Origin: Leptospira levettii
GTDB taxonomy: Bacteria > Spirochaetota > Leptospiria > Leptospirales > Leptospiraceae
Reading direction: 5' to 3'
NCBI RefSeq assembly: GCF_002812085.1
Contig: NZ_NPDM01000004.1
Location: 62,001-126,000 of the forward strand
DNA length: 64,000 nt
In this document: positions 54,610-63,360 of the stretch, piece after piece
How positions within the stretch are numbered: the stretch's first letter is position 1
How the letters are laid out: each line of letters opens with the position of its first letter
The notes under the pieces: model-generated
Seen by the model: only the letters and a program-made list of their open reading frames with translations
The model's database searches: none
What the model was told of the DNA's origin: nothing
Position numbers and translations under genes: made by a program

Positions 54610-55221
54610 ATGATATACGATTTTGTTTATTTATTATTACTATTGTCTGGGATTGTTGTCTTAGTTGAAAACCGATTAAGTAGAATTATTTTATTTTTAA
54701 GTCTTCAAGGTTTTTTATTGATCTTTCCTGTAATACAGACACATGAAGGTGATTGGCAACATGCCATCTCTCTGATTATGTTGGTTGTACTTTTTAAAGG
54801 ATTGTTGACTCCATGGATTTTAAATTGGACTGCGAATAAATCAAAAATGAATGAGAGTACGACCCCACGTTTTGGTTACTTAGCAACACTATTATTTATG
54901 GTTTTAGGATTGGTTCTTGCGGTAAAAATTACAGATGGTGTTCCCCTCTTGTCAATACCTGTTCATAAAATTGCATTAATATATGTTATTTTATTGGTAT
55001 ATGTAGGTATTTTGTGCTTTGTTGTTAGGCGGAATTGGTTGGCTTTAATTGCTGGTTTTTGTGTTTTTGAAAATGGAATATTTGTTCTAACTATGGTATT
55101 GGATAAAGGGTTACCATTTGGCTTGGAATTTGGATCATTTTTGGATGCTATATTGGTAATTGTTTCGGGAGGAATATTGCAACTTTCGCCTCATATGCAT
55201 GTAAAGGAAAGAAAGTTATGA
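54610..55221 (+). CDS. HyfE-like membrane subunit (NuoK-related)
   Basis: The 203-residue protein has about seven helices. The segment RRNWLALIAGFCVFENGIFV matches HyfE, as does the conserved LGLPFG-type region (KGLPFGLEFGSFLDAILVIV). It is the small channel subunit next to the HyfC-like protein. The stop overlaps the next gene by four bases. Confidence 0.82.
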   Translation: MIYDFVYLLLLLSGIVVLVENRLSRIILFLSLQGFLLIFPVIQTHEGDWQHAISLIMLVVLFKGLLTPWILNWTANKSKMNESTTPRFGYLATLLFMVLGLVLAVKITDGVPLLSIPVHKIALIYVILLVYVGILCFVVRRNWLALIAGFCVFENGIFVLTMVLDKGLPFGLEFGSFLDAILVIVSGGILQLSPHMHVKERKL

Positions 55222-56426
55222 TGGAAATCGTATTCTATTTGTCCGGTATTATTACTTTTGTAGTTATATTTTTGATTTCTATTTTTGCTCCAACCAAAGG
55301 ACAAACAAGAATTTGGTTGTGGAGTTTACTTAAAATATGTTTTTTTACTGTATTGTTTTATTCTTGGTTTACAGAAAACATTGTATTAAAATGGATTTTG
55401 ATTGAAGCTTCCACTTTATTTGGAGCGTTATTAATTTCTTCAAGTGGAACAGAACGATCCTTCCATGTTGGATGGAAATTTTTATTGATTAATTCCTATG
55501 CTCTTGGTTTGGCTTTTTTAGGAATTGTGATACTACTTTTTGCATCCACTCCCTTACAAAACTTAGATTTTTCTTCCCTTAAACTTGGGTTAGAAGGCCA
55601 ATCTGGTCTTCTGATTGAAACAGGTATCCTTTTAACGATATATGGGTATAGCGGAAAGTTGGGTTTGGTGCCAAATCATTTTTGGGTCGGTGATACATAT
55701 GCAGAAAGTCCTAGTCAAATTTCTTCTTTGATCGCTTCGTTTGTCCCTGTTAGTGTAGTTCTTGCCATTCGACCGTTGATTAAATTGGAAAATGAATTAA
55801 ATCTACACTTGATCAATGCTTCTAATGGTTTATTATTCATCGGAATACTAACGATTTTATATTCAACTTTAATGTTAGTCTCTCGAGATGACATTCGACG
55901 TATTTCTGCTAAGGTTGCACTTTTCCATACAGGAATGTTAACTCTTTTTTTATGGTTGGATATTTCTGATGATGTTTATTACTATTTACTCGCTACAACA
56001 GTTCTAGTTAAACTTCTTGTTTTTTTGTCTATGGGAATATTAAGAATGGATGCGGGGAAACGAAATATTTCTCAGATTCTGAATGGAACCATGTTGAGCC
56101 ATAAAGCATTATATGTTTATTTATTGGCATTGCTGATTGCATTTGTATTCCCTCTTTCTCCTGTTTTTGTTTTGGATTTAAAAATCATTGAGATCGCAAT
56201 TATGAAGAAACAATTTTACTTATTTATATTCCCAATTTTGGGATCCGTTTTCTTTTTTGTTTCTCTGAATAAAGTGTTACCTATGGTAAAGCTAGAGAAT
56301 CGTGATTTTGATTCTGAAGTATATGGAACATTACAATTAAGGTTTTATTTTTTTTGGTTTAGTTTACTTTTCACCATCTCGGTTGGTGCATATGGCATGT
56401 ATTATTTGATGGCGAAATACATATGA
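55218..56426 (+). CDS. HyfF-like proton-translocating membrane subunit
   Basis: The 402-residue protein has about 11 helices and antiporter-type residues: YSGKLGLVPNHFWVGDTYAE (with Lys) and the PSQISSLIASFVPVS region, as in HyfF/NuoN. It is shorter than E. coli HyfF (about 526 residues) and may lack terminal helices. It overlaps its neighbours by four bases on each side. Confidence 0.82.
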   Translation: MMEIVFYLSGIITFVVIFLISIFAPTKGQTRIWLWSLLKICFFTVLFYSWFTENIVLKWILIEASTLFGALLISSSGTERSFHVGWKFLLINSYALGLAFLGIVILLFASTPLQNLDFSSLKLGLEGQSGLLIETGILLTIYGYSGKLGLVPNHFWVGDTYAESPSQISSLIASFVPVSVVLAIRPLIKLENELNLHLINASNGLLFIGILTILYSTLMLVSRDDIRRISAKVALFHTGMLTLFLWLDISDDVYYYLLATTVLVKLLVFLSMGILRMDAGKRNISQILNGTMLSHKALYVYLLALLIAFVFPLSPVFVLDLKIIEIAIMKKQFYLFIFPILGSVFFFVSLNKVLPMVKLENRDFDSEVYGTLQLRFYFFWFSLLFTISVGAYGMYYLMAKYI

Positions 56427-57850
56427 AGAAAATTACAGGCATCACTCATTTTAACGGATCGTATTTTCAATTCATTCATGAGAATCAGAGTGTCGTTATG
56501 GAAGAGGAACGATCCAAAAAAAGTACAATTGATTTTTTATTGGATGATCAATATCCGATTTGGTTGGTAAGGCATTCTTTTGGTCAAGATATGGGGTATG
56601 AAGATTATTCTGCTTTAAAGGAAGAGGATTATTTGTCCGACCAAAGAGGAAAAATTTTATCCTTACACCAAAAATCTGGAGTGATACGTGATTTAGCTTA
56701 TCATGGATTGTCTGTTCCTTTCTCAATTGATCATTATTCACATGCTGTTGGTCCCATCCACGCAGGCATCATAGAACCAGGTCATTTTCGATTTGTTGTA
56801 GAGGGAGAAGTGATTCGGCATCTAACCATTCGTCTTGGTTACCAAAAACGAGGTATACAAGATGTTTTAGTTGGTAAGTCGATGGAACAGGTTATGCCAT
56901 ATTCAGAAATGATATCTGGTGATACAAGTATTGGATATGCTTTAGCTTTTTCAAAGTTATATGAAGATTTTTATAAAATCTCAGTACCAAAAGATATTCG
57001 TTTATTTCGATCTTTACTTATTGAGTTGGAAAGAATTGCCGTCCACATAGGTGACTTAGGTGGAATTTCGGAAGATATCGGCTATTATCCGTTATATGGA
57101 GTTTGTGTTACCGATAGAGGCGCTGCACTTGGACTTATGGAGACTTGGACAGGGCACCGTTTTGGGAAATCAGTAATTCGTCCTGGCAAACTCTTTTTGA
57201 ATCAGCGAATTGACGCCAAACAAGCTAAAGATGCTTTTTACCAGTTAAAAAAGGTATATCACTCTAGAATTCGGCCTCAGATTCGAAGAGCTCTCTCCAT
57301 CTCGACTCTTAAGGAAAGAATGCAAGGTTGTGGCTTTATTTCGGAATCCGATGTTCAAAAACACGGTTTTGTTGGAATGGTTTCTAGAATGGCTGGAGTT
57401 ATTGAAGATTTACGAATCAATCACCCAGATTACCCGGATTGGAAACCACTTCCAATAAAGGAAGAACACCATCATTACAATGGTGATGTTTGGGCTCGGA
57501 TGTACCTTCGATATGCAGAGATTGAACAGTCGCTACGTTGGATGGAGGAAAAAGTAGAAGAAGTAGATTGGGATTTGATTTGGAAATCACAAGAGAATAG
57601 AACATCAAAGGAACTAATAGAAAAAAATTTACAACCCGGAATTTATTATTCCGCATTGGAAGCATGGAGGGGACCTTTGTTAGTTGCACTAAATATCGAT
57701 GAAAAAGGTTTCGTAATTAATTCTTATATTCGCGATCCTTCTGTATTAAATTGGCATGCACTTGAGTTAGCAGTCCGAGGAGAACAAGTAAGCGATTTTC
57801 CATTGAACAATAAATCATTTAATCTCAGTTATGTTGGATTTGACTTATGA
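56423..57850 (+). CDS. HyfG/HycE-like large subunit lacking all four Ni-binding cysteines
   Basis: The 475-residue protein has an N-terminal NuoC-like part (to about 90), then the large-subunit domain: GPIHAGIIEPGHFRF, RLGYQKRGIQDVL and ERIAVHIGDLGGI. The L1 position RxCGxC reads MISGDT, so the cysteines are Ser165 and Thr168. The L2 position DPCxxC reads DPSVLN, so the cysteines are Ser440 and Asn443. The protein holds only two cysteines overall, neither in a CxxC. It cannot hold a [NiFe] centre. It resembles Ehr-type complexes in this. No hyp maturation genes are in the window. Confidence 0.88.
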   Translation: MKKITGITHFNGSYFQFIHENQSVVMEEERSKKSTIDFLLDDQYPIWLVRHSFGQDMGYEDYSALKEEDYLSDQRGKILSLHQKSGVIRDLAYHGLSVPFSIDHYSHAVGPIHAGIIEPGHFRFVVEGEVIRHLTIRLGYQKRGIQDVLVGKSMEQVMPYSEMISGDTSIGYALAFSKLYEDFYKISVPKDIRLFRSLLIELERIAVHIGDLGGISEDIGYYPLYGVCVTDRGAALGLMETWTGHRFGKSVIRPGKLFLNQRIDAKQAKDAFYQLKKVYHSRIRPQIRRALSISTLKERMQGCGFISESDVQKHGFVGMVSRMAGVIEDLRINHPDYPDWKPLPIKEEHHHYNGDVWARMYLRYAEIEQSLRWMEEKVEEVDWDLIWKSQENRTSKELIEKNLQPGIYYSALEAWRGPLLVALNIDEKGFVINSYIRDPSVLNWHALELAVRGEQVSDFPLNNKSFNLSYVGFDL

Positions 57851-58668
57851 GTTTTTTATTTGAATTAAAGAATTTTTTCTCTAAAAAAAATGTTCTCAAT
57901 TTCGAGAAAACTTCCTATGTACATCCGAACCAAAGAGGAATACCAGTTCCTTCGAAGGTTATGGAGAACGGATGTGGAAGTTGTAAGGATTGTGAAACCC
58001 ATTGTCCAACAAAGGTGATCCTTAGGAAAGGTGGAGACCAACTTGAAATGGATTATGGAAAATGCCTTCAATGTGGACTTTGTGTAGAAATTTGCACGGA
58101 TGGTAAACTTCGTAATTCAGGATTTATTTACACTTTCGTTTTACACCGAGAGGAATTTTACACGACCTACAAAAATGGAAAATTGGACTTACCCAACCAA
58201 ACTAAGTTTACACTCACGGAAAACCAAAAACGATTTCGCGCCTTAACACAAAACCGTGGGTTTTTATACAGAGAAGTTGCAGCAGGCGGAAACAATACAG
58301 TCGAATCGGAACTAAATGCCTCCTACAATTCCGTGTTTGATTCCGAACGAGAAGGGATACGCCTTGTTGCCAGTCCCAAACATGCTGACGCCATTGTGTT
58401 TTCTGGACCTGTCTCCGAAAATATGGAGGCTCCCTTACAAACTGCTTGGGATGTCATCAGTGAACCAAAAGCGTTGGTTGCTTGTGGGACTGAAGCTGTC
58501 AGTGGTGGACTTTTCCCTCAAGGAAAGTTACCAAAAGAACCAGACTTATATATTTCAGGAGATCCCCCAAGACCAGATGTCATTTTACAAGCCTTTCGTT
58601 TGTTATTAGGAAGATTTTCCTTCAATTTCCAAGAGGCGCTTCACAAATTTTTAGAGAGTGAAAAATAA
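57847..58668 (+). CDS. HyfH-HyfI-like fusion: 8Fe ferredoxin plus NuoB-like domain without N2-cluster ligands
   Basis: The 273-residue protein joins two subunits normally separate. The N-terminal ferredoxin domain has two intact 4Fe-4S motifs: Cys43/46/49/53 (GCGSCKDCETHCP) and Cys73/76/79/83 (CLQCGLCVEIC). The C-terminal domain resembles HyfI/HycG/NuoB (RLVASPKHADAIVFSGPVS; FPQGKLPKEPD), but the four proximal-cluster cysteines are Gly148, Thr151, Glu216 and Asp239 by eye alignment. Only Cys213 remains in that domain. The stop is five bases before the cyclase gene. Confidence 0.85.
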   Translation: MSFLFELKNFFSKKNVLNFEKTSYVHPNQRGIPVPSKVMENGCGSCKDCETHCPTKVILRKGGDQLEMDYGKCLQCGLCVEICTDGKLRNSGFIYTFVLHREEFYTTYKNGKLDLPNQTKFTLTENQKRFRALTQNRGFLYREVAAGGNNTVESELNASYNSVFDSEREGIRLVASPKHADAIVFSGPVSENMEAPLQTAWDVISEPKALVACGTEAVSGGLFPQGKLPKEPDLYISGDPPRPDVILQAFRLLLGRFSFNFQEALHKFLESEK

Positions 58669-58673
58669 GGCGC

Positions 58674-59906
58674 GTGGAATTAGAAAAAGAAGAAATAGTC
58701 AGAGTGTTGGTTTTAGAACCACAGAAAAAATCATACGATACCATTTCCCAATTACTCGTGGAGTGGTTTGGTGAATACATTGAATTGACTTGGCGTTCTA
58801 TTTTTGAGAATGGAGCTGAGGAAATTAAAAAAGTCCAGTATGACCTTCTCATCACTGAAATTCAATTCCCAGAATTAGAGGAATCTTCTGAATCAATCCT
58901 AGAGAAAATAATGGATATGGCCGGTCCTTCCGAACTTCCAGTGGTTGTGTTTACCAAGGCCGAAGGAAAACAACTCCCGATCCTTGCGTTTCAATTAGGT
59001 ATCAATGAATACTTCAGCAAACGTCGGTTAAAGAAAAATATTTTAGAACATCGATTCCGTAATTTGTTCCGGGAAATTTACCGTAAAAAAGTAGTCTCCA
59101 TCCAGATGGATGATAGTTTGAAACGTTTCCAAGATCTGTATGGAATGAACCAATCAGAAATTCAAGATTTGAATACGATGGTTAAAAAGTTTAAAAAGGA
59201 ACTTGAGAAAGAGTATGAAGAAAAGTTAAGCTTAGAGTTTGAAAAAAAGAAAATGCAAAACGTATTTGGGATGTATGTTGATCCTATCATCGTTGAAAGT
59301 TTAATGAATAATACTTTATCATTAGATCAAAAAGGGAAAGAACAAGAAGTTTCTGTATTGTTTTCTGATATACGTGGTTATACATCCTTATCTGAAAAAA
59401 TGAAACCTGAACATGTAATTTCCTTTTTGAATGAATATTTCACTGCTATGACAGAAGTGATTTTAGGTTATGGTGGTATGATCGATAAATATATTGGCGA
59501 TTCCATCATGTGTTTGTTTGGAGCACCAGTTTTTCAAGAAGACCATAGACAAAATGCTCTCGATTGTGCATTAGAAATGTTGCAAGTATTTGAATTATGG
59601 CAACCCAAATGGAATCAGATTTATGGATTCACTCCGCAAATTGGAATTGGTGTGGCATCTGGGAATGTGATTGTAGGAAACGTCGGTTCGTTCCAAAAAC
59701 TTTCTTACACAGCAGTAGGGGATACCGTCAACATGGCAAGCCGATTAGAATCAATGGCTAAGCCTATGCATGTTTATGTTTCAGAAGGATTATATAACCA
59801 TCTACCGGAAGAATATTCTAAAAAATACCGATATGAAGAATTGGAACCAGTCAAAATCAAAGGAAAAGAAGGTTTACACAGAATACTAAGTGTAAAACCA
59901 AATTAA
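58674..59906 (+). CDS. Class III adenylate/guanylate cyclase with pseudo-receiver domain
   Basis: The 410-residue protein starts at GTG five bases after the Hyf-like operon. Residues about 10-135 form a receiver-like domain in which the phospho-acceptor position is Glu62 (LLITEIQFPEL) and the acidic pocket reads VLVLEP, so it is probably not phosphorylated. A coiled coil (about 150-195) leads to the cyclase domain with metal-binding Asp232 (LFSDIRGYTS) and Asp276 (YIGDSIMCLFGAP), and SYTAVGDTVNMASRLE. It makes cAMP or cGMP. It may regulate, or respond with, the Hyf-like complex; the cNMP protein at 3650 is a possible receiver. Confidence 0.88.
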   Translation: MELEKEEIVRVLVLEPQKKSYDTISQLLVEWFGEYIELTWRSIFENGAEEIKKVQYDLLITEIQFPELEESSESILEKIMDMAGPSELPVVVFTKAEGKQLPILAFQLGINEYFSKRRLKKNILEHRFRNLFREIYRKKVVSIQMDDSLKRFQDLYGMNQSEIQDLNTMVKKFKKELEKEYEEKLSLEFEKKKMQNVFGMYVDPIIVESLMNNTLSLDQKGKEQEVSVLFSDIRGYTSLSEKMKPEHVISFLNEYFTAMTEVILGYGGMIDKYIGDSIMCLFGAPVFQEDHRQNALDCALEMLQVFELWQPKWNQIYGFTPQIGIGVASGNVIVGNVGSFQKLSYTAVGDTVNMASRLESMAKPMHVYVSEGLYNHLPEEYSKKYRYEELEPVKIKGKEGLHRILSVKPN

Positions 59907-59911
59907 TGATA

Positions 59912-60754
59912 CTATAAGGTGCTACAAAACTGATACAATTCGTTTGTTTTCAGTTTTTCATCCTTTGTCGTTACATACACTTTCATATCTTCAATTTCTA
60001 AACCTAATACATTTCGGTACTCTTCAAATTTTTGAATCGTATCTGGTTCTTGTTTTCCATGGCCAGTCAGTTTGGCAATCACACCAGCAAAACCAATGAT
60101 TTGTCCAAGTGAAGTTTGTTCTGCGATTGGTTTTGATAAATCCTCAATGGAAGAGATGATGATCGAAGGCATTTTCCAAAGTTTTGCTGCTGCACTTCCC
60201 ATTTCATAGGAATCTACACCATATGCCTTTTTTTCCAATGTGATGAGGCTAACATCTGTTGTTTGGAATTCTGTTAAAACTTCTACATATTTTTTGCGAT
60301 CAATGGTATTCAAAACAATACGACCTAAATCTTGCATGAGTCCACAAGTGATGGCAAGTTCGGCTTCTTTTTTGAATTTTTTTTCTTCGCATAGGATTTG
60401 GGCAAAAATTCCTTTCGCAACGGAATGATCCCAAACTTCATCACGGAATTTTTTATAATTCCCTTGGCTAAAAAGTGAATCGGTCATTGACATTGCCACC
60501 ATACTGCGAACGGTTTTAAAACCGAGACGAGTGATGACTTGTTTCATATTGGCAACAGGATTTCCACGGGAGAAAAAAGGAGAATTGGCTAATTTTAAAA
60601 GCCTTGCGACTAGGACTTGGTCGGATTGGACTTTTTTCTCTAATTCACCAAAAGATAGTTCGTTATCATCTTCTAGGGAAAGTACGGAAAGTAAGACCGG
60701 CGGAACAATCGTCAGATCTTTGATTTGGGATAAATATTCTTCCAGTGTTGCCAT
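59912..60754 (-). CDS. HDOD domain protein
   Basis: The 280-residue protein is a single HDOD domain (LARLLKLANSPFFSRGNPV; VITRLGFKTVRSMVAMS; CGLMQDLGRIVLNTI). HDOD proteins are HD-like but usually have no hydrolase activity and act in signalling or stress control. It faces the cyclase gene with a five-base gap, so the two are convergent, not one operon. Confidence 0.88.
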   Translation of the reverse strand: MATLEEYLSQIKDLTIVPPVLLSVLSLEDDNELSFGELEKKVQSDQVLVARLLKLANSPFFSRGNPVANMKQVITRLGFKTVRSMVAMSMTDSLFSQGNYKKFRDEVWDHSVAKGIFAQILCEEKKFKKEAELAITCGLMQDLGRIVLNTIDRKKYVEVLTEFQTTDVSLITLEKKAYGVDSYEMGSAAAKLWKMPSIIISSIEDLSKPIAEQTSLGQIIGFAGVIAKLTGHGKQEPDTIQKFEEYRNVLGLEIEDMKVYVTTKDEKLKTNELYQFCSTL

Positions 60755-60816
60755 AAGTTTTGGGACCTAAAGTCAGAATTTAAAATCTTCTGACGATGGA
60801 AACCAAAATCTAAGCT

Positions 60817-61944
60817 TTATCTGGCAACGATTCTTGCGAATTCAATTCCTTTGAAATAGTGTTGTAAAATTTCTTTGTGGTTGAATTGACTTTTTGCCAT
60901 TGCAAAACTTCCCCATTGTGACATTCCCACACCATGACCAGAACCTAAACCTTTCACAAAAAAATCTCCAGACTCTTCTTTTCGAATTCCAAACCGAGTG
61001 GATTTTAGTTTTGTGGCGCCGATTTTTTTTCGGAATTCTGTAGCTTTGATTCTTTTGGTTCCAGATGTTCCTATAATTTCTAATTCATTCACACGAGAAG
61101 TTGGAAATCGATTGGCAACGATTATATCTTGGATATCACCAACACCTAAGTCACGTAAGCTGTTATTTACATAATCGGTTTTCCATTTTTCTTCCCAAGA
61201 ATATTGATCCCCATCCTTATCGTATTCAGAAGGAACTGGTTTTAAGTATTCAACAGAATTTCCCCAAACATTTGCTGGATCTTCCGTGTAACCGCCAGCA
61301 TTCGAATGGAAAAAACTTTGGATTGGTTGGCCTTTGTGAATGAGGATTAAACCTTCCGTTTCAAATACTGCTTCGGTTGTATTTTTATGTTCTTTATTTT
61401 TGCCTTTATAAACTTGAGTATTTGTTGATGTGTCCACATCATACTCTTGTTTTTTTCGATTTAACATTTCTTTCACAACATAGGTTCTCGCACAGATGGC
61501 TTGTGCTTTTAAGGCTTCTTTTGGCCAAGAAGCACTTACTTCGGAAGGTACAACCGATAGTAAGTATAATTCAACTGGAACAATATTGATAATGAGGACT
61601 TTTCCATCAATGGGTTTGATTAAAATACTACCACGGTAACTCACACCTTTGTAATCCACCCATTCAGAATTACTTTGTATTGATATGGGAGCTTTGATTG
61701 CTGTAGGATTTAAGGATAAAAAATCATATGCTTTTTTAATCGTAAGATCGTTTGCATCTTTAACAATGATTTCACCTGAAGACTTAAAAATTTCTTCGTC
61801 ACTTGCGTAACCTAGAAGTACTCTTACTGGTCTCGATTTAAAATTGGATTCGTCAGGTGCCCAGTTTGTTACCATTACACTTGAACATCCGATTTGTCCT
61901 AAAATGACGATGCAAAAAAATAAAATCGCTGTCCGTTGTTTCAT
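60817..61944 (-). CDS. SpoIID/LytB domain lipoprotein
   Basis: The 375-residue protein has a lipoprotein signal (ILFFCIVILGQIGC) and a SpoIID domain: PSEVSASWPKEALKAQAICA, GYTEDPANVWG and the C-terminal GLGSGHGVGMSQWGSFAMA. In sporulators SpoIID cleaves glycan strands; non-sporulating members are thought to be lytic transglycosylases in cell-wall remodelling. It lies 62 bases before the HDOD gene on the same strand and 50 bases after the RNA methyltransferase gene. Confidence 0.85.
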   Translation of the reverse strand: MKQRTAILFFCIVILGQIGCSSVMVTNWAPDESNFKSRPVRVLLGYASDEEIFKSSGEIIVKDANDLTIKKAYDFLSLNPTAIKAPISIQSNSEWVDYKGVSYRGSILIKPIDGKVLIINIVPVELYLLSVVPSEVSASWPKEALKAQAICARTYVVKEMLNRKKQEYDVDTSTNTQVYKGKNKEHKNTTEAVFETEGLILIHKGQPIQSFFHSNAGGYTEDPANVWGNSVEYLKPVPSEYDKDGDQYSWEEKWKTDYVNNSLRDLGVGDIQDIIVANRFPTSRVNELEIIGTSGTKRIKATEFRKKIGATKLKSTRFGIRKEESGDFFVKGLGSGHGVGMSQWGSFAMAKSQFNHKEILQHYFKGIEFARIVAR

Positions 61945-61994
61945 AGTTCCCTCCCTACTATTTTCGGAAGAAATAGAAAATCGATAAAGGGATT

Positions 61995-63314
61995 TTATTG
62001 GTGTTTTCTACGAAAGAAAAGCACGGATTCCGTATGTGGTGTATGCGGATAAGGATCGATCAAAATTCCATCAACATAGTCATAAGCCGACAAAAATAAA
62101 GTCACATCTTCTTTTTGTGAATAAGGATTACAAGAGACATAGAATACAAATTCAGGTCCAAAGTCCCGGATCCAATGGTTCACTAGTTTTCCGGCACCGG
62201 CTCTTGGAGGGTCAAGAATCAAACATGCATTCTCTTGTTTTTTGAGTCCGTCTGTAGAAAGAAATAAATTGGCCACTTGAAAGGCATGTGATTTGTTAGG
62301 GTAGGTTTCTTGGAATAATTGAGAAGCTGTTACGATAGAAGATTCTGTGAGTTCGTAGCCATCAACATGATGGAAATGTTCACCGTATAACAAAGAAAAG
62401 AAACCATTCCCACAAAACAAATCAATTAAAGTTGACTGATCCTTTGTCATTCGTTCCTGAATGAAATTTAAAATCGGTAAAAATCCATTTGGGTTTGGTT
62501 GGAAAAAAGAATCAAATGGAACTTCAAACCGATGGCCAAGTACCATTTCTGTAAAACTATCTTTTCCACGTAAAATTTCAGGACGACCGACGGCTGAAAC
62601 TTCTGATTTGGGACGGTTGTAACAAAAAAGCAAAGAAGGTTGTTTCAATTGGGAAAGGCATAAATTTCGAAACGATAGCATTTTGGGATCTGTTTCATAC
62701 CCTTCAGTGAATGTAAAAATAAGAATTCCATCCTCGGTATTTTGTGCCTTACGAATGGTTAGGTATTTTAGCCCTCCCACTTCTGATTTTCTGTCCCATA
62801 TGACTTCTGGCATTTGGTCGAGAACGGACTGAACATCCTGTAATGCTTGGTTTGCCCATGCTGATTGGATGGAACAATGTTTGATGGGCACAACTTTCCT
62901 AAAATTTCCACGTTGCCTTTGGCCAATGATAGGGCCGGGAAAAACAGAAAAATCCATTCGGGAACGGTAAGCATAGGTTTCTGCTTGAGGGACTGGTTTT
63001 AAGGAAATTCCTAAATCTTTTTGGAATAATTGTAAGATTGGTTGGAATTTTAACTCCAATTGGGTTTCGTACGGAATGTGTTGGCCAGTACAACCACCAC
63101 AATTGCCAAACACATCACATTTTACCAAATCCCAGTTGTGGTTTCGGATGATTTCATGGATTTTTAAGGACCTCTGGCGTGGTCGTCTTTTGACATATTC
63201 CACTACAAGTTCGTCACCTGGATGGACAAAAAAAATGTCCACCTTTTTTCCGTTAGGTGCAGTTACGATTCCCGAAAAGTCGGAATTGAGTCCTTCTACT
63301 TTGACTTTGTCCAA
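61995..63314 (-). CDS. rlmD: 23S rRNA m5U methyltransferase-like protein (RumA/RlmD type)
   Basis: The 439-residue protein has an N-terminal TRAM domain (PNGKKVDIFFVHPGDELVVE), a 4Fe-4S-like cysteine cluster (CDVFGNCGGCTGQH), a SAM-binding domain (LIDLFCGNGFFSLLYGE) and the catalytic Cys in FYVSCNPYS with LDPPRAGAGK. The cluster motif and length fit RlmD over RlmC or TrmA. It methylates uridine in rRNA or tRNA; the exact site is unproven. Confidence 0.82.
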   Translation of the reverse strand: MDKVKVEGLNSDFSGIVTAPNGKKVDIFFVHPGDELVVEYVKRRPRQRSLKIHEIIRNHNWDLVKCDVFGNCGGCTGQHIPYETQLELKFQPILQLFQKDLGISLKPVPQAETYAYRSRMDFSVFPGPIIGQRQRGNFRKVVPIKHCSIQSAWANQALQDVQSVLDQMPEVIWDRKSEVGGLKYLTIRKAQNTEDGILIFTFTEGYETDPKMLSFRNLCLSQLKQPSLLFCYNRPKSEVSAVGRPEILRGKDSFTEMVLGHRFEVPFDSFFQPNPNGFLPILNFIQERMTKDQSTLIDLFCGNGFFSLLYGEHFHHVDGYELTESSIVTASQLFQETYPNKSHAFQVANLFLSTDGLKKQENACLILDPPRAGAGKLVNHWIRDFGPEFVFYVSCNPYSQKEDVTLFLSAYDYVDGILIDPYPHTPHTESVLFFRRKHQ

Positions 63315-63360
63315 TGTTTTCTACTTGCCAGTTCCTTTTCTTTTGAATACGATTTCTGAC

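Noticed and set aside
51975..58668. Active formate-hydrogenlyase or hydrogen-evolving hydrogenase 4
   Set aside because: All four Ni-binding cysteines and the proximal-cluster cysteines are replaced, and no formate dehydrogenase or hyp maturation genes are present.
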